DNA from: Priestia megaterium
Lineage (GTDB): Bacteria; Bacillota; Bacilli; Bacillales; Bacillaceae_H
Length of the DNA: 64,000 nucleotides
Assembly (NCBI GenBank): GCA_008180335.1
Contig: VTEF01000001.1
Location: forward strand, 684,636 to 748,635
Direction: 5' to 3'
Part shown: positions 16,775-26,979 of the stretch, piece by piece
Layout of the letters: every line of letters begins with the position of its first letter
Numbering within the stretch: position 1 is the first letter of the stretch
Position numbers and translations under genes: made by a program
Notes under the pieces: model-generated
Told to the model about the DNA's origin: nothing
The model's database searches: none
What the model saw: only the letters and a program-made list of their open reading frames with translations

Positions 16775-19700
16775 ATGTTCCTCAAACGATTAGATATAGC
16801 AGGTTTTAAATCGTTTGCAGAAAAAGTATCCATTGACTTTGTTCCGGGTGTAACAGCGGTTGTTGGACCAAATGGAAGTGGAAAAAGTAATATTACAGAT
16901 GCAATTCGCTGGGTGCTTGGTGAACAATCTGCTAAATCATTACGTGGTGGAAAAATGGAAGATGTTATTTTTGCAGGAAGTGAATCTAGGCGACCTGTTA
17001 ACATAGCAGATGTAACAATAACACTTGAAAATGATGATCAATTTTTACCATTAGATTATCATGAAGTAAGCATTACAAGAAGGGTATATCGTTCAGGTGA
17101 CAGCGAATTTTTTATTAATAATCAATCATGCCGCTTAAAAGATATTATTGATTTATTTATGGACTCTGGTTTAGGAAGAGAAGCATTTTCAATTATAAGT
17201 CAAGGGAAAGTAGAAGAAGTGCTAAGCAGTAAATCAGATGAACGACGTAAAATTTTTGAAGAAGCTGCTGGAGTTTTAAAATATAAAACGAGAAAGAGAA
17301 AAGCGGAACTGCGTCTTCTAGAAACGCAAGAAAACTTAAATCGAGTTGTTGATATTTTACACGAAATAGAAGGTCAATTAGAACCTCTTCAAATTCAGTC
17401 TTCGATTGCAAAAGACTATTTACAGAAAAAAGAAGAGCTAGAACAAGTTGATGTAGCTGTAACAGTATTTGAAATTGAAGAGCTACATGAAAAATGGGAG
17501 AAATTAAAAGTCGAGATTGCCAACCATCAAGAGCTAGAAGCTTCTTTATCGAAGAATATTCGTGAAAGAGAGCAAGAGATTGAACAATTACGTTTGCAAA
17601 TTCAACAAGTAGATGAACAGTTAGACTCACTACATAAAAAGCTTTTGTTAGTCAGCGAAGAAGTAGAGAAGCTGGAAGGAAAAAAGGAGGTATTAAAAGA
17701 GCGGAAAAAAAATGCTTTTCAAAATAAGGAGCAGTTAGAACGTCTTGTTAAAGAATACAACCAAAAACAAAAAGAATTAACGTCCTTAAAAGAAAATGAA
17801 GAAAAAGAGTTAATCCAACATGAAAAAGATGTTGTGCAAATGCGTGCGCAAGTTCATGAACAGGAAAAACTATTTGCTCAGTACAGCGAAAATTTAGATG
17901 AGACGCTTGAACAGTTAAAAAGTGAATATTTTGAACTGGCAAATGCCCAAACGTCTTCTCGAAATGAGATCGCTTTTTTAGAGCAACAAAAAATGCAAAC
18001 ATTTGAAAAAGAGCAACGCCTTACAAAAGCAAATCAGCAGTATGTTGAACAAAGACGTGAACTAGAGCAGCGAAAAGAGAGGCTTGTCATCAAATTAACT
18101 GAATTCCGCTCCGAATTAGATAAAGCGGTCGCAGCAGGAAAGAAACAAGCAGCGGAGTTAGAATCATTACGGCAGGCATACCGCAAACAAGAATCAACTC
18201 TTTATCAAGCTTATCAATATGTACAGCAAACAAAAGCACGCAAGCAAATGCTAGAGGAAATGCAAGAAGACTATGAAGGCTATTTTCATGGTGTAAAAGA
18301 GGTGCTAAAAGCTCGAGAACACAAGCTAAGTGGAATTGAAGGAGCGATTGCCGAGCTTATTAACGTACCGAAAGAATACGAAACTGCTATTGAAATAGCC
18401 TTAGGCGGAGCGACGCAGCATGTTGTTGTCCAAGATGAACAAAGCGCAAGAAAAGCCATTAGCTTTCTGAAGCAAAATGGTTATGGCCGGGCGACGTTTT
18501 TACCTTTAACAACTGTAAAAGAGCGCTCCATTCCTTCGCAAACGGTTGCTGCTATTCAAAGGCATGAAACATTTGTAGGCGTAGCCGCTGCACTCTTGAA
18601 ATATGAAGCTAAGTATAGCCAAGTTGTACATAATCTTTTAGGTACAGTAATTATTGTAAAAGACTTAAAAGGCGCGAATGAATTAGCGAGAGTAGTTCAA
18701 CATCGTTATCGTTTTGTCACATTGACAGGAGACGTTGTAAATCCTGGTGGATCCATGACTGGAGGTTCAGTTAAGCAAAAGACAAATTCTTTGCTCGGCC
18801 GTCAGCGTGAAGTGGAAGCTATTACAGCAAAACTTAATGAAATGGAACAAAAGACTGTTCAACTAGAGCGCGATGTGAAAAATAAAAAACAAGCAATTGA
18901 AGAGTTAGAGAAAGAAGTTGTCAAACAACAAACCTTTATAGAACGTTTAAGAGAAAAAGAGCAGCAAGTAGATCGTGATGTAAAGCAAGTTGAAATTGAA
19001 CAAGCAGCCGTAAATGACCGTCTGACAATGTATGATCATGATATTGTAAGTTTTAAAGATGACCAAGAAAATCTAGGTTCTCGAATTAGTGAACTTAAGG
19101 GAATCCTTGAGGAAGCGACAAAGCAAATCGTTAAATTTGAAACCGAAATCGCTGAAGTAACAGCCCGTAAGCAAATGCAGCAGAACTCGAAAGAAACGGT
19201 TCAGCAACAATTAACAGAAGTAAAAATAGTGTTAGCAGGCAAAGAGCAATCGCTTGCGAATAAACGTGAAAAACATGATCGTGTTTGCTTTGAACTCAAT
19301 CAAACAATCAAAAGATTAGAAGAAGTGACAGAGGACTTGTCTCTTTTAACGAGCGAAATGACAACAAACGATTCGGGTGAATCTCATCTTGAAGAGGTCG
19401 CTGTTGCTAAAATAAAAGAAAAGACAGAAACGTTAAAAATGATGGATGACTGCAGAGCTGAAAGGTTAAAAGCGCAAAATAAATTAGAAGACGCTGAACG
19501 GTTTGTCAAAGAATTGCATCGTCAATATAAACAGATTACAGAAGCACTAAAAGACGAGGAAGTAAGGATTAATCGTATTGATGTAGAGCTTGATAGTCGA
19601 TTATATCAGTTAAATGAAGAGTATGAAACCAGTTTTGAAGCTGCAAGAGAAAAATATCCATTAGAGCTTCCTATTCAAGAAGCGCGTAAAAAGATTAAGC

Positions 19701-20335
19701 TGATTAAATTAGCAATTGAAGAACTGGGTACAGTAAATCTAGGTTCTATTGAGCAGTACGAGCGAATCTCTGAACGCTATGAGTTCCTAAGCAATCAAAA
19801 AAAGGATTTAGATGAAGCAAAAACGACACTTTATCAAGTCATTGACGAAATGGATGAAGAAATGAAAAAGCGGTTTGCAGATACTTTTTACCGCATTCGA
19901 GAAGAATTTAATACCGTGTTTCAAGCATTGTTTGGAGGAGGTAAAGCTGAGCTTAAGCTGACAGATCCGAATGATTTATTGAATACAGGTGTTGAGATTG
20001 TGGCTCAACCACCAGGTAAAAAGCTTCAAAATTTAGGGCTTCTTTCAGGTGGTGAACGCTCGCTAACAGCAATTGCGCTTTTATTTTCAATTTTAAAAGT
20101 TCGGCCAGTGCCATTTTGTGTATTAGATGAAGTAGAAGCAGCCTTAGATGAAGCAAATGTGCACCGATTTGCAACGTATCTTCGCCGATACAGCCATGAT
20201 ACACAGTTTATTGTCATTACGCACCGAAAAGGTACAATGGAAGAAGCAGATGTACTTTATGGCGTAACCATGCAAGAATCTGGTGTTTCTAAATTGGTGT
20301 CCGTTCGACTAGAAGATTCCAAACAATATGTATAA
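16775..20335 (+). CDS. smc: Chromosome partition protein SMC
   Basis: 1186 residues, identical in length to B. subtilis SMC. I chose the ATG beginning MFLKRLDIAGFKSF; an ATG 33 bases earlier adds a lysine-rich stub with a poorer fit. SMC with ScpA and ScpB condenses and resolves chromosomes. The head has Walker A GPNGSGKS (31-38), the hinge lies near residues 515-665 (FLPLTTVKER, GGSMTGGSVKQK) between two long coiled coils, and the C-terminal half-head holds LLSGGERSLTAIALLF and Walker B FCVLDEVEAALDEANV. It is followed by ftsY after 17 bases. Confidence 0.98.
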   Translation: MFLKRLDIAGFKSFAEKVSIDFVPGVTAVVGPNGSGKSNITDAIRWVLGEQSAKSLRGGKMEDVIFAGSESRRPVNIADVTITLENDDQFLPLDYHEVSITRRVYRSGDSEFFINNQSCRLKDIIDLFMDSGLGREAFSIISQGKVEEVLSSKSDERRKIFEEAAGVLKYKTRKRKAELRLLETQENLNRVVDILHEIEGQLEPLQIQSSIAKDYLQKKEELEQVDVAVTVFEIEELHEKWEKLKVEIANHQELEASLSKNIREREQEIEQLRLQIQQVDEQLDSLHKKLLLVSEEVEKLEGKKEVLKERKKNAFQNKEQLERLVKEYNQKQKELTSLKENEEKELIQHEKDVVQMRAQVHEQEKLFAQYSENLDETLEQLKSEYFELANAQTSSRNEIAFLEQQKMQTFEKEQRLTKANQQYVEQRRELEQRKERLVIKLTEFRSELDKAVAAGKKQAAELESLRQAYRKQESTLYQAYQYVQQTKARKQMLEEMQEDYEGYFHGVKEVLKAREHKLSGIEGAIAELINVPKEYETAIEIALGGATQHVVVQDEQSARKAISFLKQNGYGRATFLPLTTVKERSIPSQTVAAIQRHETFVGVAAALLKYEAKYSQVVHNLLGTVIIVKDLKGANELARVVQHRYRFVTLTGDVVNPGGSMTGGSVKQKTNSLLGRQREVEAITAKLNEMEQKTVQLERDVKNKKQAIEELEKEVVKQQTFIERLREKEQQVDRDVKQVEIEQAAVNDRLTMYDHDIVSFKDDQENLGSRISELKGILEEATKQIVKFETEIAEVTARKQMQQNSKETVQQQLTEVKIVLAGKEQSLANKREKHDRVCFELNQTIKRLEEVTEDLSLLTSEMTTNDSGESHLEEVAVAKIKEKTETLKMMDDCRAERLKAQNKLEDAERFVKELHRQYKQITEALKDEEVRINRIDVELDSRLYQLNEEYETSFEAAREKYPLELPIQEARKKIKLIKLAIEELGTVNLGSIEQYERISERYEFLSNQKKDLDEAKTTLYQVIDEMDEEMKKRFADTFYRIREEFNTVFQALFGGGKAELKLTDPNDLLNTGVEIVAQPPGKKLQNLGLLSGGERSLTAIALLFSILKVRPVPFCVLDEVEAALDEANVHRFATYLRRYSHDTQFIVITHRKGTMEEADVLYGVTMQESGVSKLVSVRLEDSKQYV

Positions 20336-20352
20336 AGGAAAGGATGTCATAA

Positions 20353-21351
20353 ATGAGCTTTTTTAAACGTTTAAAAGAAAAAATTACGCAGCAGACCGAT
20401 TCCGTTACACAAAAATTTAAAGACGGGTTATCGAAAACACGCGACTCATTTTCAGAGCGCGTAAACGATTTAGTCTCACGTTATCGAAAAGTAGATGAAG
20501 AGTTTTTTGAAGAACTAGAAGAAATTCTCATCAGCGCGGATGTTGGCGTGGCTACAGTAATGGATTTAATTGATGAATTAAAAGATGAAGTAAAGCGCCG
20601 AAACATTCAAGATCCTCAAGACGTACAAGCTGTTATTTCTGAAAAGCTAATTGATATTTATGAATCAGGTGAAACACAGCTTGCAGATTTAAATATGCAA
20701 ACTGATGCATTGACAGTCATTTTATTTGTAGGAGTAAATGGTGTAGGGAAAACAACAACAATCGGTAAAATTGCTCATAAATTTAAACAAGAAGGAAAGC
20801 AAGTAGTGATGGCAGCAGGTGATACATTCCGTGCCGGAGCAATTGAACAGTTAGAAGTATGGGGCGAGCGTGTCGGTGTAGATGTAATTAAGCAATCGGC
20901 AGGATCAGATCCCGCAGCTGTTATGTATGATGCCATTCAATCAGCAAAAGCCCGTAAAGCAGATGTATTGTTATGTGATACGGCAGGACGCTTACAAAAT
21001 AAAGTAAATTTAATGAAAGAACTTGAAAAAGTAAAACGAGTGATTGAACGTGAAATCCCAGGTGCGCCTCATGAAGTATTGCTGGTGTTAGACGCTACAA
21101 CAGGCCAGAATGCACTGAGCCAGGCAAAGACATTCTCCGAAGCAACAAATGTAACTGGAATTGTGTTAACAAAGCTAGATGGTACAGCCAAGGGTGGAAT
21201 TGTCTTAGCAATTCGCAATGAGTTAAAGCTTCCGGTTAAGTTCGTTGGATTAGGTGAGAAAATGGATGATTTACAGCCATTTGATACAGAGCAATATATT
21301 TACGGGTTATTTGCAAATGCAGTTGAAGAAGAAGTAGAAAAAGAACAATAA
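20353..21351 (+). CDS. ftsY: Signal recognition particle receptor FtsY
   Basis: 332 residues, ATG after AAAGGA. It receives the Ffh-ribosome complex at the membrane. The short N-terminal lysine-rich amphipathic start replaces the long acidic domain of enteric FtsY. The N domain (about 1-110) leads to the G domain with GVNGVGKTTT (G1), DTFRAGAIEQL, DTAGRLQNK (G3) and TKLDGTAKGG (G4). A terminator lies downstream, and the partner gene ffh starts about 530 bases further on. Confidence 0.98.
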   Translation: MSFFKRLKEKITQQTDSVTQKFKDGLSKTRDSFSERVNDLVSRYRKVDEEFFEELEEILISADVGVATVMDLIDELKDEVKRRNIQDPQDVQAVISEKLIDIYESGETQLADLNMQTDALTVILFVGVNGVGKTTTIGKIAHKFKQEGKQVVMAAGDTFRAGAIEQLEVWGERVGVDVIKQSAGSDPAAVMYDAIQSAKARKADVLLCDTAGRLQNKVNLMKELEKVKRVIEREIPGAPHEVLLVLDATTGQNALSQAKTFSEATNVTGIVLTKLDGTAKGGIVLAIRNELKLPVKFVGLGEKMDDLQPFDTEQYIYGLFANAVEEEVEKEQ

Positions 21352-21380
21352 AGCAAAGCTTCAATCAGCGGGGAGTTACT
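21351..21380. repeat. Dispersed intergenic element, copy D
   Basis: Directly after the ftsY stop, AGCaaAGCTTCAAtCAG followed by GGGGAG. The same layout stands directly after the ylqH stop (copy E). The AAGCTTCnATCAG core is also found on the opposite strand in copy B. Confidence 0.4.
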
Positions 21381-21407
21381 GTCTGTTGAAACAGGGTAAA
21401 TCCATAG

Positions 21408-21434
21408 GCGATGTTCGAGAGAGCATCGCTTTTT
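21408..21434 (+). terminator. Rho-independent terminator after ftsY
   Basis: GCGATG/CATCGC stem, 10-base loop, then TTTTT. It ends the rnc-smc-ftsY unit just before the ylxM promoter. Confidence 0.8.
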
Positions 21435-21463
21435 ATATAATAAAGGTGTGTTAAGTAAAAAAC

Positions 21464-21492
21464 TTGACATTCAATCTTTCTCTATGTAGACT
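21464..21492 (+). promoter_or_regulatory. Sigma-A promoter of ylxM-ffh
   Basis: TTGACA, 17 bases, TAGACT. The predicted start is about 40 bases upstream of ylxM. Confidence 0.6.
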
Positions 21493-21535
21493 AAGGGTAT
21501 GTAAAGGCTTTTCACTTAACAAGGGGGGCGGTCGT

Positions 21536-21868
21536 GTGTTAGAAAAAACGACAAGAATGAACTATTTATACGACTTCTATCAAGCATTGCTTACACCAAA
21601 GCAAAGAAGTTATATGTCACTCTATTACTTAGATGACTATTCCCTCGGTGAAATAGCAGAAGAATTTGATGTGAGTCGTCAAGCAGTTTATGATAATATA
21701 AAACGTACAGAGCAAATGCTTGAACAATATGAGGAAAAGCTGTTGTTATTTCAAAGGTTTCAAGAGCGTCAATCAATTGTTCAACAAATGAAAGATGAAC
21801 TTGCAGACGAATTGAAAAATAATAATAAGCTTTCTTCTCTTCTTGATTCGCTCGAGAAATTAGATTAG
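21536..21868 (+). CDS. ylxM: YlxM/p13-like DNA-binding protein of the SRP operon
   Basis: 110 residues from GTG, placed after AAGGGGGGCGG. Longer in-frame starts lie on the promoter itself. It has a helix-turn-helix related to region 4 of sigma factors ([24 protein letters not shown]) and a C-terminal coiled coil. In Firmicutes it always accompanies ffh, and in streptococci it modulates SRP GTPase activity; a role in transcription is unproven. ffh follows after 12 bases. Confidence 0.93.
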   Translation: MLEKTTRMNYLYDFYQALLTPKQRSYMSLYYLDDYSLGEIAEEFDVSRQAVYDNIKRTEQMLEQYEEKLLLFQRFQERQSIVQQMKDELADELKNNNKLSSLLDSLEKLD

Positions 21869-21880
21869 GGGGCGGCGCGT

Positions 21881-23224
21881 ATGGCATTCGAAGGATTAGC
21901 TGACCGTTTACAAAGCACGCTGCAAAAGTTAAAAGGAAAAGGGAAAGTAAATGAAGCTGACGTAAAAGAAATGATGCGTGAAGTAAGACTAGCCCTTTTA
22001 GAAGCGGATGTAAACTTTAAGGTCGTAAAAGGCTTTGTTAAGCGTGTGAGTGAACGTGCAGTAGGCCAAGACGTTCTTAAGAGCTTAACTCCTGGGCAGC
22101 AAGTTGTTAAAGTTGTACAAGAAGAACTCACTGCATTAATGGGTGGGGAACAAAGTAAAATCGCTGTAGCACCTAAAGCACCGACTGTTATTATGATGGT
22201 TGGTTTGCAAGGTGCAGGTAAAACAACGACAACTGGAAAGCTTGCTAATTTGTTACGAAAAAAATACAATCGCAATCCGTTGCTTGTTGCAGCAGATATT
22301 TATCGACCTGCGGCCATTAAACAGCTTGAAACTCTTGGGAAACAACTAAATATGTCAGTTTTTTCTCTTGGTGATCAAGTAAGTCCGGTTGAAATCACAA
22401 AGCAAGCAATTGCTCATGCAAAACAAGAGCATCATGATTATGTATTAATTGATACAGCGGGCCGCTTGCATGTTGATGAAAATTTAATGGAAGAGTTGGA
22501 GCAAATTAAGGAGCTTTCAAATCCAAATGAAATTTTCCTTGTTGTTGATGCAATGACAGGACAAGATGCTGTTAATGTTGCGGATAGCTTTAATAAGCAA
22601 CTAGGATTAACAGGGGTCGTACTGACGAAGTTAGATGGAGATACGCGCGGTGGTGCAGCATTGTCCATTCGTGCAGTAACAAATACGCCAATCAAGTTTG
22701 TTGGTCTTGGAGAAAAGATGGATGCGATTGAAGCGTTCCATCCTGAGCGTATGGCTTCTCGTATTTTAGGTATGGGAGATGTGCTAACGCTTATTGAAAA
22801 GGCTCAAGCTAATGTAGATGAAGAGAAAGCAAAAGAGCTTGAAGCAAAGCTTCGTACTCAATCGTTTACATTTGATGACTTTTTAGATCAGCTTGCTCAA
22901 GTGCGTCAAATGGGACCGCTTGATGAGTTAATTGGTATGCTTCCGGGCGCCAATAAAGTAAAGGGACTCAAAAACTTACAAGTGGATGAAAAGCAAATTA
23001 ATCATGTGGAAGCTATTATTCGTTCAATGACGAAAGCAGAGAAGACAAACCCTGAAATCATTAATGCAAGTCGGAGAAAAAGAATTGCAAAAGGAAGCGG
23101 ACGTTCTGTGCAGGAAGTAAACCGTTTATTAAAGCAATTTGAAGACATGAAAAAAATGATGAAACAAATGACAAATATGTCAAAAGGCAAGAAAAAAGGG
23201 CTGAAACTTCCATTCTTTTCGTGA
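21881..23224 (+). CDS. ffh: Signal recognition particle protein Ffh
   Basis: 447 residues. It binds signal sequences on the ribosome with scRNA and docks at FtsY. The N domain is followed by the G domain: GLQGAGKTTT (G1), DIYRPAAIKQL, DTAGRLHVDE (G3), TKLDGDTRGG (G4). The methionine-rich M domain (from about 325) has the RNA-binding SRRKRIAKGSG helix and a Met/Lys-rich tail. The G domain is closely similar to that of FtsY. Confidence 0.98.
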   Translation: MAFEGLADRLQSTLQKLKGKGKVNEADVKEMMREVRLALLEADVNFKVVKGFVKRVSERAVGQDVLKSLTPGQQVVKVVQEELTALMGGEQSKIAVAPKAPTVIMMVGLQGAGKTTTTGKLANLLRKKYNRNPLLVAADIYRPAAIKQLETLGKQLNMSVFSLGDQVSPVEITKQAIAHAKQEHHDYVLIDTAGRLHVDENLMEELEQIKELSNPNEIFLVVDAMTGQDAVNVADSFNKQLGLTGVVLTKLDGDTRGGAALSIRAVTNTPIKFVGLGEKMDAIEAFHPERMASRILGMGDVLTLIEKAQANVDEEKAKELEAKLRTQSFTFDDFLDQLAQVRQMGPLDELIGMLPGANKVKGLKNLQVDEKQINHVEAIIRSMTKAEKTNPEIINASRRKRIAKGSGRSVQEVNRLLKQFEDMKKMMKQMTNMSKGKKKGLKLPFFS

Positions 23225-23283
23225 TAACAGATGTGTTTTTTCATAAAAAATGAAAAGGCAATAAAATATTTTTCCACTGTTAA

Positions 23284-23634
<351 letters not shown>

Positions 23635-23645
23635 TTTAACTCAAG

Positions 23646-23876
23646 ATGACATCACTAATCGAAACAATTGTAAAACCGCTCGTTGATTATCCAGAGGAAG
23701 TCAGAGTGAAACAAGTAGAAGAAGAACATCAAGTTATTTATTTTATCTCTGTTCACAATGAAGATATCGGTAAGGTAATTGGCAAACATGGGCGAGTTGC
23801 AAAAGCGATTCGAACAGTTGTGTATGCAGCTGCATCACAGCTTGATAAGAAAGTGTATGTAAAAATTCAAGAGTAA
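23646..23876 (+). CDS. khpA: KH-domain RNA-binding protein KhpA (YlqC)
   Basis: 76 residues forming a single KH domain with the GxxG loop in VIGKHGRVAKAIR. KhpA pairs with KhpB (Jag) and binds many RNAs in Firmicutes, with effects on cell elongation. No clear Shine-Dalgarno sequence precedes the ATG (TTTAACTCAAG), so translation may depend on coupling to rpsP just upstream. It ends at a strong terminator. Confidence 0.94.
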   Translation: MTSLIETIVKPLVDYPEEVRVKQVEEEHQVIYFISVHNEDIGKVIGKHGRVAKAIRTVVYAAASQLDKKVYVKIQE

Positions 23877-23878
23877 TT

Positions 23879-23911
23879 AAAAGGGAGAGGGATAACCTCC
23901 CCTTTTTTTAT
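23879..23911 (+). terminator. Rho-independent terminator after khpA
   Basis: AAAAGGGaGAGG pairs with CCTCCCCTTTT (one bulged A), followed by further T residues. Ends the rpsP-khpA unit. Confidence 0.85.
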
Positions 23912-24082
23912 TGTAAATGTGCACTCTGGTTGGGGAATAGTAGCGATGCTCTTTGTTCAGCGTACATAACAGGTATTGAAATCGGCATTTTTATAAAAAT
24001 AGCGATAATAGAAGCGAGAACCTTCTCAAAATTATATAAACAATGGTTTAATAGTAAATGTAGAATGAACAGGAGGGTTTTG

Positions 24083-24469
24083 ATGCAAATTATTCAAAAG
24101 GTAGTTGTGAAGCAAATTGTGACGGAAGCTAGTAAGCAGACTTTGTATACACGTTTTTTAAATCGAAAGCAGGATTTGCAAAAGGAAATTGAACAGCTGC
24201 GGTTTCAAATGAAACAAATGGAAAAGACAAAAAAAGCTCAAACTTCTTTGCTTTACACTCAGTTTGAAAAGGAGCGTTCATCAAGACTCGAGAAAATAGA
24301 AGTTATTGACTTTCAAATTGAGCAGTTAAATAAGCTTGCGTTAGGAAGCGAACTAGTTGAATCAGAAATGGACGCTCTTATAGAAGTGCGTGTGGGAGAT
24401 AATTGGCATCAACTAAAAAAGAAAAAAGAGATTGTGATTAAAGACGGCATAGTCGTTGAGATTCGATAG
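24083..24469 (+). CDS. ylqD: YlqD family protein, coiled coil, function unknown
   Basis: 128 residues from the ATG 5 bases after AGGAGGG. The frame is open far upstream, but that part has no binding site and the known family starts at MQIIQ or MKIIQ. It has an N-terminal strand ([15 protein letters not shown]), a coiled coil (about 25-85, rich in Gln, Lys and Glu) and a C-terminal beta-rich segment ([23 protein letters not shown]). No known activity. It always sits between khpA and rimM, hinting at a ribosome- or RNA-linked role, which is inference. Confidence 0.9.
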   Translation: MQIIQKVVVKQIVTEASKQTLYTRFLNRKQDLQKEIEQLRFQMKQMEKTKKAQTSLLYTQFEKERSSRLEKIEVIDFQIEQLNKLALGSELVESEMDALIEVRVGDNWHQLKKKKEIVIKDGIVVEIR

Positions 24470-24479
24470 AGGTGAATAT

Positions 24480-24992
24480 ATGCAAAAGTGGTTTAATGTT
24501 GGAAAAATTGTTAATACACATGGTATAAAAGGTGAAGTTCGCATCATTTCAACAACTGACTTTGTAGATGAACGTTACCAAGTAGGAAATAAGCTTTATA
24601 TATTTAAAGATAAGCAAACGGAGCCAATTGAAGTAGTTGTCTCCAATCACCGTCAGCATAAGAATTTTGATTTATTGACGTTTGAAGGGTATCATAATGT
24701 AAATGATGTGGAGCCTTTTAAAAATGGCGTAGTAAAAGTCCCAGAGGATCAGCTGACCGATCTTGGAGAGGGAGAATTCTATTTTCATGAAATTGTTGGC
24801 TGTACCGTAAAAACAGACAAGGGTGAAGAAATTGGGACTGTTAAAGAAATTTTGACACCAGGTGCTAATGATGTATGGGTTGTCAAAGGCAAAAAAGAGG
24901 TTCTTATTCCATATATTGATGACATTGTTCAAAGTATTAATGTTGAAGACAAAGAGATTATCATTTCTGTGATGGAAGGATTATTAGATTAA
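24480..24992 (+). CDS. rimM: Ribosome maturation factor RimM
   Basis: 170 residues from the ATG after GAGGTGA. RimM helps assemble the 30S head around S19. Two beta-barrel domains are seen: the N-terminal [15 protein letters not shown] and the PRC-barrel ([37 protein letters not shown]). Its stop codon shares one base with the trmD start (TAATG), so they are translationally coupled. Confidence 0.97.
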   Translation: MQKWFNVGKIVNTHGIKGEVRIISTTDFVDERYQVGNKLYIFKDKQTEPIEVVVSNHRQHKNFDLLTFEGYHNVNDVEPFKNGVVKVPEDQLTDLGEGEFYFHEIVGCTVKTDKGEEIGTVKEILTPGANDVWVVKGKKEVLIPYIDDIVQSINVEDKEIIISVMEGLLD

Positions 24993-25723
24993 TGAAAATT
25001 GATGTACTTTCTTTATTCCCAGCGATGTTTCAAGGTGTATTCGGTGAATCGATTTTAAAGAAGGCGCAAGAGAAAGATGCTGTTCAATTAAATGTTATTA
25101 ATTTTCGCGAGTATTCAACAAATAAGCATCAAAATGTAGATGATTATCCTTACGGTGGAGGAGCTGGCATGGTGTTGACTCCTCAGCCTATTTTTGATGC
25201 AGTTGAAGAGTTATCGAATCAAGACACAAAGCCTCGTGTCGTATTGCTTTGCCCGCAAGGTGAGCGCTACACGCAGAAAAAAGCAGAAGAACTTGCAAAA
25301 GAAGACCACTTAATCTTTATTTGCGGGCATTATGAAGGCTATGATGAGCGAATTCGTGAGCATGTTGTGACGGATGAAATCTCAATCGGTGATTACGTAT
25401 TAACTGGTGGTGAACTAGGGGCTATGGTAGTTATTGACAGTGTCGTACGCCTGCTGCCGGGAGTGCTGGGAAATTATGAATCAGCTGCTAAAGACTCACA
25501 CAGTACAGGGTTGCTAGAACACCCGCATTATACACGCCCTGCCGATTTCAGAGGTTTTAAGGTTCCGGAAGTACTAATGTCAGGTGATCATCAAAAAATC
25601 GAAAGATGGCGTGAAAAAGAGTCTTTAAAACGAACGCTTCTCCGAAGACCTGATATGCTAGAAAGCATGGAGCTTACGAAAGAACAGCAAAAAATTCTTC
25701 AAGAATTAGAGAAAGAGATTTAA
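24992..25723 (+). CDS. trmD: tRNA (guanine-N1)-methyltransferase TrmD
   Basis: 243 residues. It makes m1G37 in tRNAs read by CNN and similar codons, preventing frameshifts. It is a SPOUT methyltransferase with the trefoil-knot motifs [13 protein letters not shown] and [16 protein letters not shown] for AdoMet, and [10 protein letters not shown] near the N terminus. It starts in the last base of rimM. rplS, the usual next gene, has here its own promoter and leader. Confidence 0.98.
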   Translation: MKIDVLSLFPAMFQGVFGESILKKAQEKDAVQLNVINFREYSTNKHQNVDDYPYGGGAGMVLTPQPIFDAVEELSNQDTKPRVVLLCPQGERYTQKKAEELAKEDHLIFICGHYEGYDERIREHVVTDEISIGDYVLTGGELGAMVVIDSVVRLLPGVLGNYESAAKDSHSTGLLEHPHYTRPADFRGFKVPEVLMSGDHQKIERWREKESLKRTLLRRPDMLESMELTKEQQKILQELEKEI

Positions 25724-25793
25724 GTTATAATGCAGGGAAAGAAAAAGCTGAAAAATGCACGGCTAAATTATGTATAAAAAATAATTTACTCTG

Positions 25794-25822
25794 TTGCATA
25801 CAGCAATAGAGTGTGCTAAGAT
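25794..25822 (+). promoter_or_regulatory. Sigma-A promoter of rplS
   Basis: TTGCAT, 17 bases, TAAGAT, with TG one base before the -10. It lies 70 bases after trmD. Confidence 0.6.
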
Positions 25823-25857
25823 AAATCTTGTGGCTTGAGCAGTTAGCTTGTGTCACT

Positions 25858-26274
<417 letters not shown>

Positions 26275-26281
26275 TCGTAAG

Positions 26282-26310
26282 GGGGAGCTTGGTAAACAAG
26301 CTCCTTTTTC
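26282..26310 (+). terminator. Rho-independent terminator after rplS
   Basis: GGAGCTTG/CAAGCTCC with a 5-base loop followed by a T run. Confidence 0.9.
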
Positions 26311-26349
26311 AAATTTTTTTCATTTTATTATGAGTTTCAATAACTTTCG

Positions 26350-26379
26350 TTTACAATAAAAATAAAGATGTAGTATATA
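26350..26379 (+). promoter_or_regulatory. Putative promoter of the signal peptidase gene
   Basis: TTTACA, 18 bases, TATATA; the start site would lie just before the GGGGG ribosome binding site. Confidence 0.4.
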
Positions 26380-26397
26380 AAGGTTGGGGGACTGAGA

Positions 26398-26949
26398 ATG
26401 GCCCGAGGTAAAAGTGAATTTTTAGAGTGGGTTAAAGCCATAGCGATCGCTGTATTGTTAGCTGTAGTTATTCGCTACTTTTTATTTGCACCAATTGTAG
26501 TAGATGGATTGTCGATGATGCCAACGCTTCATGATCAGAATCGCATGATTGTGAATAAATTCTCTTACAAAATTGGTGATCCCGATCGATTTGACATTAT
26601 TGTTTTCCACGCGGATGAACAAAAAGACTACATAAAGCGAATTATTGGTCTGCCTGGCGACCATATCGAATATCGAGATGATGTTTTATATGTGAATGAT
26701 AAACCATATGATGAACCTTATTTAGATGAATATAAAAAGGAAGTCATTGATGGTAACTTAACAGAAGATTTTAAATTAGAAGATATTACAGGTCAAACAA
26801 CAGTTCCAGAAGGACATTTGTTTGTAATGGGTGACAACCGTCGCTATAGCAAAGATAGTCGACAAATTGGATTTGTTAGTATGGACGAGGTGTTAGGAAA
26901 AACCAGCGTTGTGTACTGGCCAATTTCTGAAGCACGCATGTCAGAATAA
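26398..26949 (+). CDS. Type I signal peptidase (Sip family)
   Basis: 183 residues with one N-terminal membrane anchor (about 13-33), then the extracytoplasmic catalytic domain. Ser39 (SMMPTL) and Lys80 (YIKRIIGLPGD) form the Ser-Lys dyad, and GDNRRYSKDSR is the box E signature. This is the small prokaryotic type, like SipS, SipT and SipU, which releases secreted proteins from their signal peptides. B. subtilis lacks a gene at this place between rplS and rbgA, though other Bacillaceae have one. Start ATG after GTTGGGGGACTGAG. Confidence 0.95.
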   Translation: MARGKSEFLEWVKAIAIAVLLAVVIRYFLFAPIVVDGLSMMPTLHDQNRMIVNKFSYKIGDPDRFDIIVFHADEQKDYIKRIIGLPGDHIEYRDDVLYVNDKPYDEPYLDEYKKEVIDGNLTEDFKLEDITGQTTVPEGHLFVMGDNRRYSKDSRQIGFVSMDEVLGKTSVVYWPISEARMSE

Positions 26950-26979
26950 TATAATGATCGTTGAAAAGGTGAGTAAAAT

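Noticed and set aside
21464-21868. Longer start of ylxM (134 residues)
   Set aside because: The extension covers the TTGACA promoter, and the family starts at the GTG.
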